A stretch of 64,000 nucleotides of DNA, from NCBI GenBank assembly GCA_039198225.1, contig JBCCTQ010000017.1, positions 18,755 through 82,754 on the forward strand, written 5' to 3'. The first letter of the stretch is position 1. The number at the start of each line of letters is the position of its first letter. The position numbers and the translations under genes were made by a program. Positions 9,258-17,091 of the stretch are shown one piece after another. Source of the stretch: JASJAR01 sp039198225. GTDB lineage: Bacteria; Pseudomonadota; Alphaproteobacteria; Rhodobacterales; Rhodobacteraceae. The notes beneath the pieces were generated by a model. The model ran no database searches. It was not told where the DNA came from and saw only the letters and a program-made list of their open reading frames with translations.

Positions 9258-10157
9258 ATGAAAAAGGTTCTTCTTGCCTCGACTGCGCTCCTGCTGTCCG
9301 CCGGCTTTGCTTCGGCTCAGAGCATCGAGCTGTCGGGCTCCGCGAATGCCGGTCTGAAGTATAACTCCGACGCGACGGTCGCTGAAGGCGAAGTTAACTT
9401 CGCTAACGAAGTGAACATGGTCATCACCGGTTCGGGCACCTCCGATACGGGTCTTGAGTTCGGTGCCTTCATCGACATCGACGAAGATTCCGTCGACGAC
9501 GCTGAAGTCTTCATCTCCGGCACGTTTGGTACGGTCACAGTCGGCGCCATCGACCCGGCGTCTGACGTGTTTGGCCTTGCCGACGTGGGCTTTGACGGCA
9601 TCGGCATCGACGACATTGCCGAGCAGTATAAGAACGCCACCGGCGGTGCCGACGTTCTTTACAGCTTCTCAGCTTCGGGCTTTACGTTCAACGCCTCCGC
9701 TGAAATTGGCGATGCCCAGTCGATCGCAGCCTCAATCCAGTATGACGCTGGCGTGTTCTCGGCTGGAATCGGCTACATTGATGACGTGAACTTCGACAAT
9801 GTTGCTGGCGTTGGTGACAACTCCACGATCACGGTTGCCGCTGGTTTCAGCCAAGGACCGATCTCAGCAAACGCCCTCTACTCTGACTGGGACGGTGGCA
9901 CCACCGCAGGCGGTCAGGGCTACGGTCTCGATGTGTCCTATGACGCTGGCGTTGCCAAAATTACCGCGGTTTACACGCACTCCGAAGGTGTTGCAGCGGA
10001 TGCTGCCGACGGCCTCGGCGATGCATACGGTGTCGGCTTCTCGGCTCCGCTCGGCGGCGGTCTGACTATCGCGGGCGGTGTCGGTATTGTTGAAACCGAC
10101 GCAGTTGCTGACGGTTCTAAGACGGTGGCCGACCTCGGCTTCACCATGAGCTTCTAA
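9258..10157 (+). CDS. Outer-membrane porin (Rhodobacter type)
   Basis: 299 residues. The first 20 form a signal peptide (MKKVLLASTALLLSAGFASA). The mature chain is acidic, rich in Gly, Asp and aromatic-flanked beta strands, and ends in phenylalanine (GFTMSF), the signature recognised by the Bam complex. The pattern SGSANAGLKYNSD...VITGSGTSDTGLEFGAFIDID resembles the Rhodobacter 16-strand trimeric porin. Codon use is strongly biased (many GTC, ATC, GGC), consistent with high expression. It is followed by a strong terminator and then by a paralogue. Confidence 0.92.
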   Translation: MKKVLLASTALLLSAGFASAQSIELSGSANAGLKYNSDATVAEGEVNFANEVNMVITGSGTSDTGLEFGAFIDIDEDSVDDAEVFISGTFGTVTVGAIDPASDVFGLADVGFDGIGIDDIAEQYKNATGGADVLYSFSASGFTFNASAEIGDAQSIAASIQYDAGVFSAGIGYIDDVNFDNVAGVGDNSTITVAAGFSQGPISANALYSDWDGGTTAGGQGYGLDVSYDAGVAKITAVYTHSEGVAADAADGLGDAYGVGFSAPLGGGLTIAGGVGIVETDAVADGSKTVADLGFTMSF

Positions 10158-10178
10158 TCCTTCGGGATATTGGTTCTG

Positions 10179-10210
10179 AAAGGCGGGTCGCAAGGCCCGC
10201 CTTTCTTTTA
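10179..10210 (+). terminator. Rho-independent terminator of first porin
   Basis: AAAGGCGGG at 10179-10187 pairs with CCCGCCTTT at 10196-10204, with an 8-base loop and a T-rich tail (TTTCTTTTA). It separates the first porin from the promoter of the second. Confidence 0.85.
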
Positions 10211-10220
10211 TAGTGATGAG

Positions 10221-10249
10221 TAGACGGGAACCGGTTCCCTGCCTATATT
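10221..10249 (+). promoter_or_regulatory. Candidate promoter of second porin with embedded 14-bp palindrome
   Basis: TAGACG (10221-10226, 4 of 6 matches to -35) and TATATT (10244-10249, 5 of 6 to -10) are 17 bases apart. The spacer is almost filled by the perfect palindrome GGGAACCGGTTCCC (10226-10239). A palindrome in this position is the classical place for a repressor operator. The binding protein is not identified. Confidence 0.6.
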
Positions 10250-10286
10250 CAAAGAAAACGAGCAGTTAGCGTTAGGACAGCGGGCA

Positions 10287-11177
10287 ATGATGCGCTGGGT
10301 CCTTCTTTCCGGAACGGCATGGGTCGCGCTCGCCCTGGGCGCGGACGCTCAAGATATTTCCATTTCGGGCACTGCCGAAGCGGGCCTCTCGTTTGATTCA
10401 GATGCGGACGATGAGATCACCTTCGAGAATGACATCGATTTCGTCATCACCGGGTCGGGTCAAAGCGATACGGGGTTCGAGTTTGGAGCCTTCATCGAAC
10501 TCGATGAAGACACGACCGGCGGCGGAACTGGGCCGAACAACGGCGTAGAAGATGCCGAGGTTTTTTTCTCGGGGCGGTTCGGAACCTTTACCCTCGGTGA
10601 TATCGACCCTGCGACCGACGGTTTTGGCATCAATGATATTGGGTTTTCCGGCCTTGGCGTCGACGATGTGGCCGAACAATTCCGCAATGCAACGGCCGGG
10701 GCGGATGTACTCTACACCTATTCAGCGGGCGGCTTTACGATCGTTGCTTCGGCGGAGGTGGGCGATCAACAGTCCTTGGGTTTGTCGGCGGAATATGCCA
10801 CCGGGCCGATCAATCTCGGTATTGGCTATGTCGATGACAGTGACGAAGACAATTCCGCCGTAAGCCTCAAAGCGGGCTACAGTTTCGGCCGGGTTGCGGT
10901 GAGCGGGCTCTATTCGGACTGGTCCGAGGGAAGCCAAGGCTACGGGGTTGATGTGACGGTGGATACCGGCCCGGCGCGCGTCACGGCTGCGTGGGCGCAA
11001 GCCAGCGGCACGGCAGCAGATGCCGAGGACGGGGTGGGCGACGCCTACGGGATTGGGGTCGACCTTCCCATGGGCGGCGGGCTTACCCTCTCGGGCGGTC
11101 TCGGTCGGATCGAAACCGACGCCGTGGGTGACGGTGCCAAAACGGTCGCCGATTTCGGCGTCACCATGAGTTTTTAG
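10287..11177 (+). CDS. Outer-membrane porin, paralogue of the preceding gene
   Basis: 296 residues, signal peptide ending ALGADAQ, acidic beta-strand-rich body and C-terminal GVTMSF. It aligns end to end with the porin at 9258: shared blocks include TGSGQSDTGFEFGAFIELDE, EDAEVFFSGRFGTFTLGDID and KTVADFGVTMSF. It has an extra glycine-rich insert (DTTGGGTGPNNGVED, about residues 74-88) in the region where porin loops vary. Its own promoter with a palindrome suggests conditional expression, while the first copy looks constitutive; that difference is inferred. Confidence 0.92.
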   Translation: MMRWVLLSGTAWVALALGADAQDISISGTAEAGLSFDSDADDEITFENDIDFVITGSGQSDTGFEFGAFIELDEDTTGGGTGPNNGVEDAEVFFSGRFGTFTLGDIDPATDGFGINDIGFSGLGVDDVAEQFRNATAGADVLYTYSAGGFTIVASAEVGDQQSLGLSAEYATGPINLGIGYVDDSDEDNSAVSLKAGYSFGRVAVSGLYSDWSEGSQGYGVDVTVDTGPARVTAAWAQASGTAADAEDGVGDAYGIGVDLPMGGGLTLSGGLGRIETDAVGDGAKTVADFGVTMSF

Positions 11178-11194
11178 GAAAGCGACCCCGGCAC

Positions 11195-11851
11195 ATGGGT
11201 TTGAAAGAGATCACCGACCGGGTGCGGGCGGCGGAAACTGCTTCGAGCCGCATGCCGGGGTCGGTTGAGCTTATTGCCGTCTCCAAAGTGCAACCCCCCG
11301 AAAGGGTCGAAGCAGTGCTCAAGGCCGGGCATCGGGTCTTTGGCGAAAATCGGGTCCAGGAGGCCGAAGGACGTTGGCCGCCCTTTAAGGCGCGTTTTGA
11401 GGATGTGAAGCTCCATCTCATCGGCCCTCTTCAGTCGAACAAAACCCGCGCCGCGATGGCACTCTTCGATGCGATCCACTCGGTCGACCGGGTCAAGCTC
11501 GCCCGCGCCATCGCGCGGATCGCCGACGAAACAGGCAATTGCCCCGACGTGTTCGTACAGGTCAATACCGGTGCCGAACCCCAAAAGGCGGGGGTTTCGC
11601 CAAATGATACCAAAGCTTTAGTGTCTGAGTGCCAGGTTCTTGGCCTGCCGCTCAAAGGGTTAATGTGCATCCCTCCGGTCGAAGCCGAGGCCGGGAAACA
11701 CTTCAAGGAATTGCGACAATTGGCGGAGGCCAACGGGCTTCCTGGTCTCTCCATGGGAATGAGTGCCGATTTCGAGGATGCGATCGCGGAAGGCGCAACC
11801 CACATCCGTGTAGGGTCAGCAATATTCGGGGCGCGAGAGACTACCCTTTGA
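11195..11851 (+). CDS. yggS: YggS family pyridoxal-phosphate homeostasis protein
   Basis: 218 residues. The PLP-binding lysine lies in ELIAVSKVQPP (Lys31), followed by VFGENRVQEAE and LHLIGPLQSNKTR, and near the end ADFEDAIAEGATHIRVGSAIFG, all diagnostic. YggS/PLPBP proteins bind PLP without known catalysis and balance vitamin B6 and amino-acid pools. It starts 17 bases after the second porin and could be read through from it, but the functional link is not obvious. It ends at a twin hairpin shared with a convergent gene. Confidence 0.93.
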   Translation: MGLKEITDRVRAAETASSRMPGSVELIAVSKVQPPERVEAVLKAGHRVFGENRVQEAEGRWPPFKARFEDVKLHLIGPLQSNKTRAAMALFDAIHSVDRVKLARAIARIADETGNCPDVFVQVNTGAEPQKAGVSPNDTKALVSECQVLGLPLKGLMCIPPVEAEAGKHFKELRQLAEANGLPGLSMGMSADFEDAIAEGATHIRVGSAIFGARETTL

Positions 11852-11862
11852 TCCTCAGCGTC

Positions 11863-11912
11863 GCCGGAAACCGTTCACGGTTTCCGGCCCGATTTCTCTT
11901 GAGAGAAATCGG
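11863..11912. terminator. Twin perfect hairpins between convergent yggS and L,D-transpeptidase
   Basis: Two back-to-back inverted repeats. Hairpin 1: GCCGGAAACCG (11863-11873), loop TTCA, CGGTTTCCGGC (11878-11888), an 11-bp stem. Hairpin 2: CCGATTTCTC (11889-11898), loop TTGA, GAGAAATCGG (11903-11912), a 10-bp stem. No spacer separates them and there is no T-run. The same architecture recurs at 63953-63999. A bidirectional transcription barrier or REP-like element is likely. Confidence 0.65.
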
Positions 11913-11914
11913 CG

Positions 11915-12412
11915 TTAGCCCGCTACGATGAGCCTTGATTGATAGCGGATGCGCGCTGCGATCCAAAGAAGATCGCTGGGGTCAAGGCCAATGCAGCCTT
12001 CGGTCGGGTGGCCGGGTTTTCGCCAGCGATGGATGAAAATAGCCGAGCCCCGGCCCTTCTCCGCATAAGGCCAATTCCAATCGGTCAAAACGACCAAATC
12101 GTAGAGACAATCCGCCCGAAACAGCCGCTCGTGGCGAGGCGCATAGGGGGCGCGGACCATGAGATTATAGTCTTCGTCGCCCGGATCGTCTGACCAGAGG
12201 TCCCTTGGCCGGATCGGAAGCGCCCAATCGGCCGGCTTGGCCATGCGGTCGGGCCGGTAGAGCATTCCGATCAGACGATGGGTGCCTGCGGGCGTGGCGC
12301 CGTCGCCCTCGCGTTTCTTCTTCGTAATCCCACCTCGGCCGATGCTCGCCGGGAAGGTGCGCCCGAGAAACCGGACGCCCCGGGGCGTTACGACGAGATC
12401 GAGAGGAGACAT
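11915..12412 (-). CDS. L,D-transpeptidase (YkuD domain) family protein
   Basis: 165 residues. The catalytic block HRWRKPGHPTEGCIGL (residues 128-143) has the YkuD His and Cys arrangement that cross-links or anchors peptidoglycan through a Cys acyl-enzyme. Earlier, ITKKKREGDGATPAGTHRL matches the conserved G-D-xTPxG segment. No signal peptide or membrane anchor is visible, which is odd for a periplasmic enzyme; this compact form without a leader is known in proteobacteria, but its location here is uncertain. It follows the GNAT gene by one base on the minus strand. Confidence 0.85.
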   Translation of the reverse strand: MSPLDLVVTPRGVRFLGRTFPASIGRGGITKKKREGDGATPAGTHRLIGMLYRPDRMAKPADWALPIRPRDLWSDDPGDEDYNLMVRAPYAPRHERLFRADCLYDLVVLTDWNWPYAEKGRGSAIFIHRWRKPGHPTEGCIGLDPSDLLWIAARIRYQSRLIVAG

Positions 12413-12413
12413 T

Positions 12414-12875
12414 TTAAAGGGGCCTGAGCATTTGCAAACAGGGTGTGTCGGCGCCCCAAACGCCGATCAAGTTCTCGAACGGTAGAAAACCCACGGCGCC
12501 GTAAAAAGCGCGGGTCTTGGCATAGCCCGCATCCGCGCTTTCGGCGCCTAAGGTTTTGACCGTGAGGTAGCGCGCGCCTCTGGCGGCCGCTTCTTTAATA
12601 GCGCGTTGGACCAGCGCTGTCCCAAATCCCGCCCGATGATGTGTCGCGCGGACCCCCATGACCGCGATTTCGGACTGGATGCCGAAATGGTCTTTGAGTG
12701 TCAAAAACCCAATTGCCGCGGTACCGTCCCGGACAATTATGGTCGGGTGTGTTTGGGCGAGGGCGACATAGGACGCCACAGCTTCCTGTCGGGCGAACCA
12801 TTGGGTGAGACCGGCGAGGATCTCGGCCGCCACCGAGCCACCGCCCTCTTCCAACAGGCTTAGGTCTGCCTTCAC
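12414..12875 (-). CDS. GNAT family N-acetyltransferase
   Basis: 153 residues. The acetyl-CoA-binding core is visible as VMGVRATHHRAGFGTALVQRAIKEAAARGARYLTV with the R/Q-x-x-G-x-G/A loop as HHRAGFG, followed by KTRAFYGAVGFLPFE, a common GNAT ending. It acetylates an amine on an unknown small molecule or protein. It starts with GTG overlapping the ribA stop (GTGA), so it is coupled to ribA. Confidence 0.85.
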   Translation of the reverse strand: MKADLSLLEEGGGSVAAEILAGLTQWFARQEAVASYVALAQTHPTIIVRDGTAAIGFLTLKDHFGIQSEIAVMGVRATHHRAGFGTALVQRAIKEAAARGARYLTVKTLGAESADAGYAKTRAFYGAVGFLPFENLIGVWGADTPCLQMLRPL

Positions 12876-13963
12876 AAAATATGTCCCGATTTCCGGGCTT
12901 TCGTGTCGAGATAGGCTTCGTTTAGGGGCCCGCGTCCAGCTTTTAGCGGCACGCGTTCCACCACGGACACCCCATGCGCCTCCAGCATGCCGACCTTTGC
13001 CGGGTTGTTTGTCATCAACCGCGCGGACGCGAACCCCATTGATTTGAGGATGGTCGCCCCGATCCGAAAATCGCGCTCATCATCTTCAAACCCCAGCCGG
13101 TGATTGGCCTCCACCGTGTCAAACCCTTGGTCCTGAAGCGCATAAGCCCGCATTTTATTGGCAAGTCCAATGCCGCGACCTTCCTGGTTTAGATAAAGAA
13201 GAACGCCCGCGCCCTCGGCGCCGATCATCGTAAGCGCCGTGTCTAGCTGGGCGCCGCAATCGCATTTGAGTGACCCCAAAACGTCGCCTGTGAAACACGC
13301 TGAGTGAAGCCGGACGAGTACCGGTGCGCTCCGATCGGGCGCGCCGATCTCGACCGCATAATGTTCTTCGCCGCCATCCTCGGGGCGGAAAATTTGCACT
13401 TGGCTCCGGCCCGGCGCCAGGGGCACCCGGCCAGATACGATGCGTGCGAGCACCGGGTTCGCACCCAATGCGGCGGCCGCGCCTGGGAGGTCGAGGCAGG
13501 TGATGTCGCCCGGAATGTCGACAAAAGGTGCCAGTTCGACGACGAGCGCGGCCGGAAGTAGATGGGCCGACTTTGCCAAAAGGACCCCTGCCCGTGCCAT
13601 ATCCGCCGCCCCATCCCTCAATGTGTGGAACGGGCCTTTCATAGGACTTTCGAGATCATCCGCCGGGTCAGCCACTGCGCGGATCCAAGCGGGAGTGGCG
13701 CCAGAGGGGAGTTTCACACGGGCGATATCGCCGTCATAGGCCCGAGCTTTCAGCGTCTCGGCCCGCCATCCGGTGATGGCGAGTATAGGCTCGCCCAAGC
13801 CAGCTAGGGCACCCAGCCGCTCAGCCCCCACGCTCTCGGCCGAAAGGACCAGCGCACGCCGCGCTCCCTCGACCAAGCACACCGGCACGCCGGAGCGCAT
13901 ATCGGTCCGGGCGCGGGCCAGTCGTTCGGCGAGCGACGGGGCGAGAGCATTAGCGTGGGTCAT
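12872..13963 (-). CDS. ribA: GTP cyclohydrolase II with N-terminal extension
   Basis: 363 residues, much longer than the roughly 200-residue enzyme of enteric bacteria. The C-terminal half is a complete GTP cyclohydrolase II: HSACFTGDVLGSLKCDCGAQ supplies the zinc cysteines, LYLNQEGRGIGLANKMRAY the catalytic segment. It opens GTP to start riboflavin synthesis. The first 150 or so residues (ALVLSAESVGAERL...) resemble a degenerate RibB-like fold; I see no acidic metal site of active RibB. This form is typical of Rhodobacterales. First gene of ribA-GNAT-transpeptidase. Confidence 0.93.
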   Translation of the reverse strand: MTHANALAPSLAERLARARTDMRSGVPVCLVEGARRALVLSAESVGAERLGALAGLGEPILAITGWRAETLKARAYDGDIARVKLPSGATPAWIRAVADPADDLESPMKGPFHTLRDGAADMARAGVLLAKSAHLLPAALVVELAPFVDIPGDITCLDLPGAAAALGANPVLARIVSGRVPLAPGRSQVQIFRPEDGGEEHYAVEIGAPDRSAPVLVRLHSACFTGDVLGSLKCDCGAQLDTALTMIGAEGAGVLLYLNQEGRGIGLANKMRAYALQDQGFDTVEANHRLGFEDDERDFRIGATILKSMGFASARLMTNNPAKVGMLEAHGVSVVERVPLKAGRGPLNEAYLDTKARKSGHIL

Positions 13964-14104
13964 GTTTCTCCTCTAGGACGGGCGGTCCGGAATTGAAACA
14001 TATCTTCCCAACCCGACACGAGCGTGTGAGGCGACCGTAGCATATCTTGTCCGACGCCCGTTTTGCTCTCAGATCATCACCAACACGCGATCCGGGAGAG
14101 CAAG

Positions 14105-14794
14105 ATGGCCCAGACACTAAAGAAAATTCTACTCGTGGATGATGACGAGGATCTGCGCGAAGCGCTGTCGGAACAATTGGTTATGACCGAGGATTTCGAC
14201 GTTTTCGAAGCTGGCACAGCGGCCGAGGCGCTCGAAAAGGCAAAGGCCGCGCTTTACGACCTTGTTATCCTCGACGTGGGTCTTCCCGACAATGACGGCC
14301 GCGAACTTTGCCGCTTGATGCGCAAACAGAACGTAAAATGCCCGATCCTGATGCTGACCGGTCATGACAGCGACGCTGACACGATCCTTGGGCTCGATGC
14401 AGGCGCCAATGATTACGTTACGAAACCGTTCAAGTTCCCGGTTCTCCTCGCCCGGATCCGCGCCCAACTCCGCCAGCACGAGCAATCCGAGGACGCGGTA
14501 TTCGTCCTCGGGCCCTACACATTCAAACCGGCTCAGAAGATGCTCGTCGACGATACCGAACGGAAGATCCGTCTGACGGAAAAGGAAACAAACATCCTCA
14601 AATTCCTTTACCGCGCCTCCGAAGGTGTCGTCGCCCGCGACGTCCTTCTCCACGAAGTCTGGGGCTACAATGCGGGGGTGACGACCCACACGCTCGAAAC
14701 CCACATTTACCGGCTTCGCCAGAAAATAGAGCCCGACCCCTCAAACGCACGCTTGTTGGTCACCGAAGCTGGCGGCTACCGCTTGGTGGCTTGA
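14105..14794 (+). CDS. OmpR/PhoB-type response regulator, CenR-like
   Basis: 229 residues from ATG at 14105 (upstream ATG at 14063 is open but lacks a ribosome site; GGGAGAG precedes 14105). The receiver domain has acidic pocket DDDED (12-16), phospho-acceptor Asp57 in ILDVGLPDNDG, Thr in MLTGHD and Lys in TKPFKF. The C-terminal winged helix ends with WGYNAGVTTHTLETHIYRLR and TEAGGYRLVA, closely matching the CenR group that controls envelope functions and is essential in Caulobacter. No kinase is adjacent. The match to CenR is from memory, so the symbol is left blank. Confidence 0.8.
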   Translation: MAQTLKKILLVDDDEDLREALSEQLVMTEDFDVFEAGTAAEALEKAKAALYDLVILDVGLPDNDGRELCRLMRKQNVKCPILMLTGHDSDADTILGLDAGANDYVTKPFKFPVLLARIRAQLRQHEQSEDAVFVLGPYTFKPAQKMLVDDTERKIRLTEKETNILKFLYRASEGVVARDVLLHEVWGYNAGVTTHTLETHIYRLRQKIEPDPSNARLLVTEAGGYRLVA

Positions 14795-14814
14795 CCGAGA
14801 TCAAAGTTCCCCGC

Positions 14815-14838
14815 GCTGCGGTGGGGTAAGACCGCAGC
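14815..14838 (+). other. Hairpin in 3' region of the response regulator
   Basis: GCTGCGGT (14815-14822), loop GGGGTAAG, ACCGCAGC (14831-14838): a perfect 8-bp stem 20 bases after the stop codon. It is followed by an unpaired ACCTCCCTG segment and then the terminator at 14859. The combination could be the 3' UTR or a released small RNA. Confidence 0.5.
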
Positions 14839-14858
14839 ATACCTCCCTGTTGGACTGG

Positions 14859-14884
14859 CCCGGGCTTCGGCCCGGGTTTTTTTT
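14859..14884 (+). terminator. Strong Rho-independent terminator
   Basis: CCCGGGC (14859-14865), UUCG tetraloop, GCCCGGG (14870-14876), then eight T. A textbook terminator for the response regulator gene. Confidence 0.95.
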
Positions 14885-15019
14885 GCGAAGATTTGGGTTG
14901 CGGCTCTTTATGCAAACTGGACTGATCAGCGTGTTGTACCTTACTGGTGTCTTGCCGGAGTTGGACGCGCAAACTAAACGTTTCTTGGGCACTACACCCG
15001 TCTTTGGTGCCGTAGTTGG

Positions 15020-16777
15020 TTACGCTGCGGATGACACAGCGAGCCCACTTCGATAGTTTTTCAGATCTTCGAAGAAAGGATCGGTTAAGGGCGATCCTAC
15101 GTATTGATCGAGGATCTTGTCGACGAGCTCAACAATCGAAGACGTGTTTTCGATACGCCCGCTCAGACGTTTCGCCGCCATCATCAGAATACTGGCCAGG
15201 TTAAACCGCGCGGCAAAGCGATCGTCCGACGTAGCGGCATTTGCCACTTGCTCGCGATAGTGAGTGAGCCATTCCTCGACGGCGTTGGTCAGGTCTTGGT
15301 CCGAAGAGAACAAGACCTCCTGCATTAAAAGAGAAACGGCTGTGGCAACTGCCGCCGGTCCATCGAGGGGGTCGTCTTCATTGGCTTCACCAGCCTCGAC
15401 TTTCGCCGCGTAGAATCCGGCGAGCTTTTGGTAGGCCTCCAGGCCCTCTTGGCGTTTTCCAACTTGCCAGAGGACATAGGCTTTGGCCAAAACAAAGTCA
15501 TCTGGTTCTGTTAAAGTGTCGAGAGCCTCGTCAAAATCATTCGGATCGGTTGTGAGCGCTGATAAGATCACTTGCATCGCGTTGAGACCCTCTTTGTCCA
15601 GAAACTTGACCATGTCGGTCAACCGGTCAGGTTCGTTGCTGTGATAGAGTTTCTCGGCCGCAAGCAAGTAGAGCTTGGCCATGTCTTCGACGTCCTGGTC
15701 ATTGCCGAATTCGGCAAGGCGCCGGCCATAGCGTTTCGAGAGCCCCAGGCTTTCTCGGAAGTTGCCGACCATCGCTTGCGCCTCGGCCAAGATCTTAACA
15801 TCTTGGTCCGTATGCGGCGATAGCTTCTCTAATTCGTCCTTGGCTTCCTCGTCAAATCCGCAAATCGCGAGACCAAAGGCGCGCGCGCATCGATCGCTCG
15901 TCGTCCTTCGGTAGCCTTTGAGGTTCAAAAGATCCTTGGAAAGGGTGATCAGCCAGAGCAGACCAGAAATGCCGAGCATATAGTCCATTCTAGCAGCCGG
16001 TTCGTCGAGCACGATGTTGAAGACGTCGGAATACGCTTTGAGCTGCGCGTAGATGGCTTTGATGCCGGCACTATCAAGCGAGCCCCCAACGAGATCCGAC
16101 AGGAGAATATTGTAGCTTAGGATCAACGCGATCAAATCGCAGATGACGACCGTGACATAGTTGATCGCCACGGGCGCCTTTGCTCTTCGTAAAATTGCCT
16201 GCATCGGCGCAGGCCCGATCAGGTGAAGTACATGCTTTAGACCGATGGCGAGGATAACGATCGTGGCAATGAGGTCGAAATACCAAGGCTCATCGCCCAG
16301 GAGGCTAATAATGCCGTGCATTCCGAGGGGAATTAGGGCGAGCCCGACCGAGAGAAACGCCGCGCCTGGATAGAGGCCCTCCATCGCTGCCAGACGCAAC
16401 CGGCGCCCTTGGCGGAGCTCACGCAGCATCAATTCGGGCTTTCTTAGGTAGTGGAATACTCCGCGGAGAATCCCGGCGGGCCAAATTGCGCCGAGCATGA
16501 TGTATTGGCCGAATTCGAGCAGGCGCCGGATGTAAGCGTTGGGGACTTGTCTTTTTAGTGCTTCGCGGATGAGATCAAATTCGGTCTGTCCCAGCGACCC
16601 TGCCGGCGCATCTGAGCCTAGTATCGCGAAGGCCAATATAAGTGTTCCGATTACGAAATAGAGTGTGATCCAGATGGCAGGTTGAGTGCCGCCAAATATC
16701 AGAGGCAGAGCGATCGCCTGGGCGAGCACGATAAAGCACAAGAATAGAATGGCACGGTTAGCGGACACGGGTAGCAT
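15020..16777 (-). CDS. Polytopic membrane protein of unknown function with helical-repeat C-terminus
   Basis: 585 residues from the ATG at 16777, preceded by GAGGGAGGAG; an in-frame ATG seven codons earlier has a poorer site. I do not recognise the family. The N-terminal half has about six or seven hydrophobic segments (near residues 8-27, 32-52, 85-105, 135-155, 165-185, 200-220 and 265-282 of the product), interrupted by a basic loop. The C-terminal 300 residues are acidic and alpha-helical with TPR-like spacing (AKLYLLAAEKLYHSNEPDRL, AKAYVLWQVGKRQEGLEAYQKLAGFY), probably cytoplasmic. It is divergent from the two-component genes; a shared role is only suggested by position. Confidence 0.75.
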   Translation of the reverse strand: MLPVSANRAILFLCFIVLAQAIALPLIFGGTQPAIWITLYFVIGTLILAFAILGSDAPAGSLGQTEFDLIREALKRQVPNAYIRRLLEFGQYIMLGAIWPAGILRGVFHYLRKPELMLRELRQGRRLRLAAMEGLYPGAAFLSVGLALIPLGMHGIISLLGDEPWYFDLIATIVILAIGLKHVLHLIGPAPMQAILRRAKAPVAINYVTVVICDLIALILSYNILLSDLVGGSLDSAGIKAIYAQLKAYSDVFNIVLDEPAARMDYMLGISGLLWLITLSKDLLNLKGYRRTTSDRCARAFGLAICGFDEEAKDELEKLSPHTDQDVKILAEAQAMVGNFRESLGLSKRYGRRLAEFGNDQDVEDMAKLYLLAAEKLYHSNEPDRLTDMVKFLDKEGLNAMQVILSALTTDPNDFDEALDTLTEPDDFVLAKAYVLWQVGKRQEGLEAYQKLAGFYAAKVEAGEANEDDPLDGPAAVATAVSLLMQEVLFSSDQDLTNAVEEWLTHYREQVANAATSDDRFAARFNLASILMMAAKRLSGRIENTSSIVELVDKILDQYVGSPLTDPFFEDLKNYRSGLAVSSAA

Positions 16778-17091
16778 AATCTCCTCCCTCACCTTCAATG
16801 CGTTTGGCTGCGTTCAAGTGACCAGGGAGCTGTCGATAATATAATGGTCGGCTATTTACTGGCGCACGCCGTTTAATGGTCGGGGATGTTCGGCAACCGA
16901 GGCCACAAAATCAAGTCTGTGGTGCGCTCCCTCCCGAGGTTTGATTTGGTCGGGCGCGGCGTGTCGTCCGACTGATCACGCACCGGACCGAAGTGGAGAC
17001 ACCACTCCGAAAGGGCTCAGTTCTTTAAATAGCGGCAATATGGCGCGGCCGGGCGGTAGACGAAGCCCCTTCCCGACGCGATGATATCGGG
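16778..17091. other. Divergent intergenic region, candidate promoters
   Basis: 314 bases without a gene. A TAATATAATGG stretch near 16838-16848 could be a -10 element. An interrupted palindrome AGTGG-AGACA-CCACT lies near 16992-17006, upstream of the response regulator, a possible protein site. No hairpin with a T-run and no RNA gene is seen. In-frame sequence upstream of 17092 reaches a stop at 17026 without another ATG, which fixes the GTG start of the regulator. Confidence 0.4.

Noticed and set aside
13999..14048. CATATCTT repeated 42 bases apart upstream of the CenR-like gene
   Set aside because: An 8-base repeat is too short to stand out in an AT-richer intergenic region without other support.
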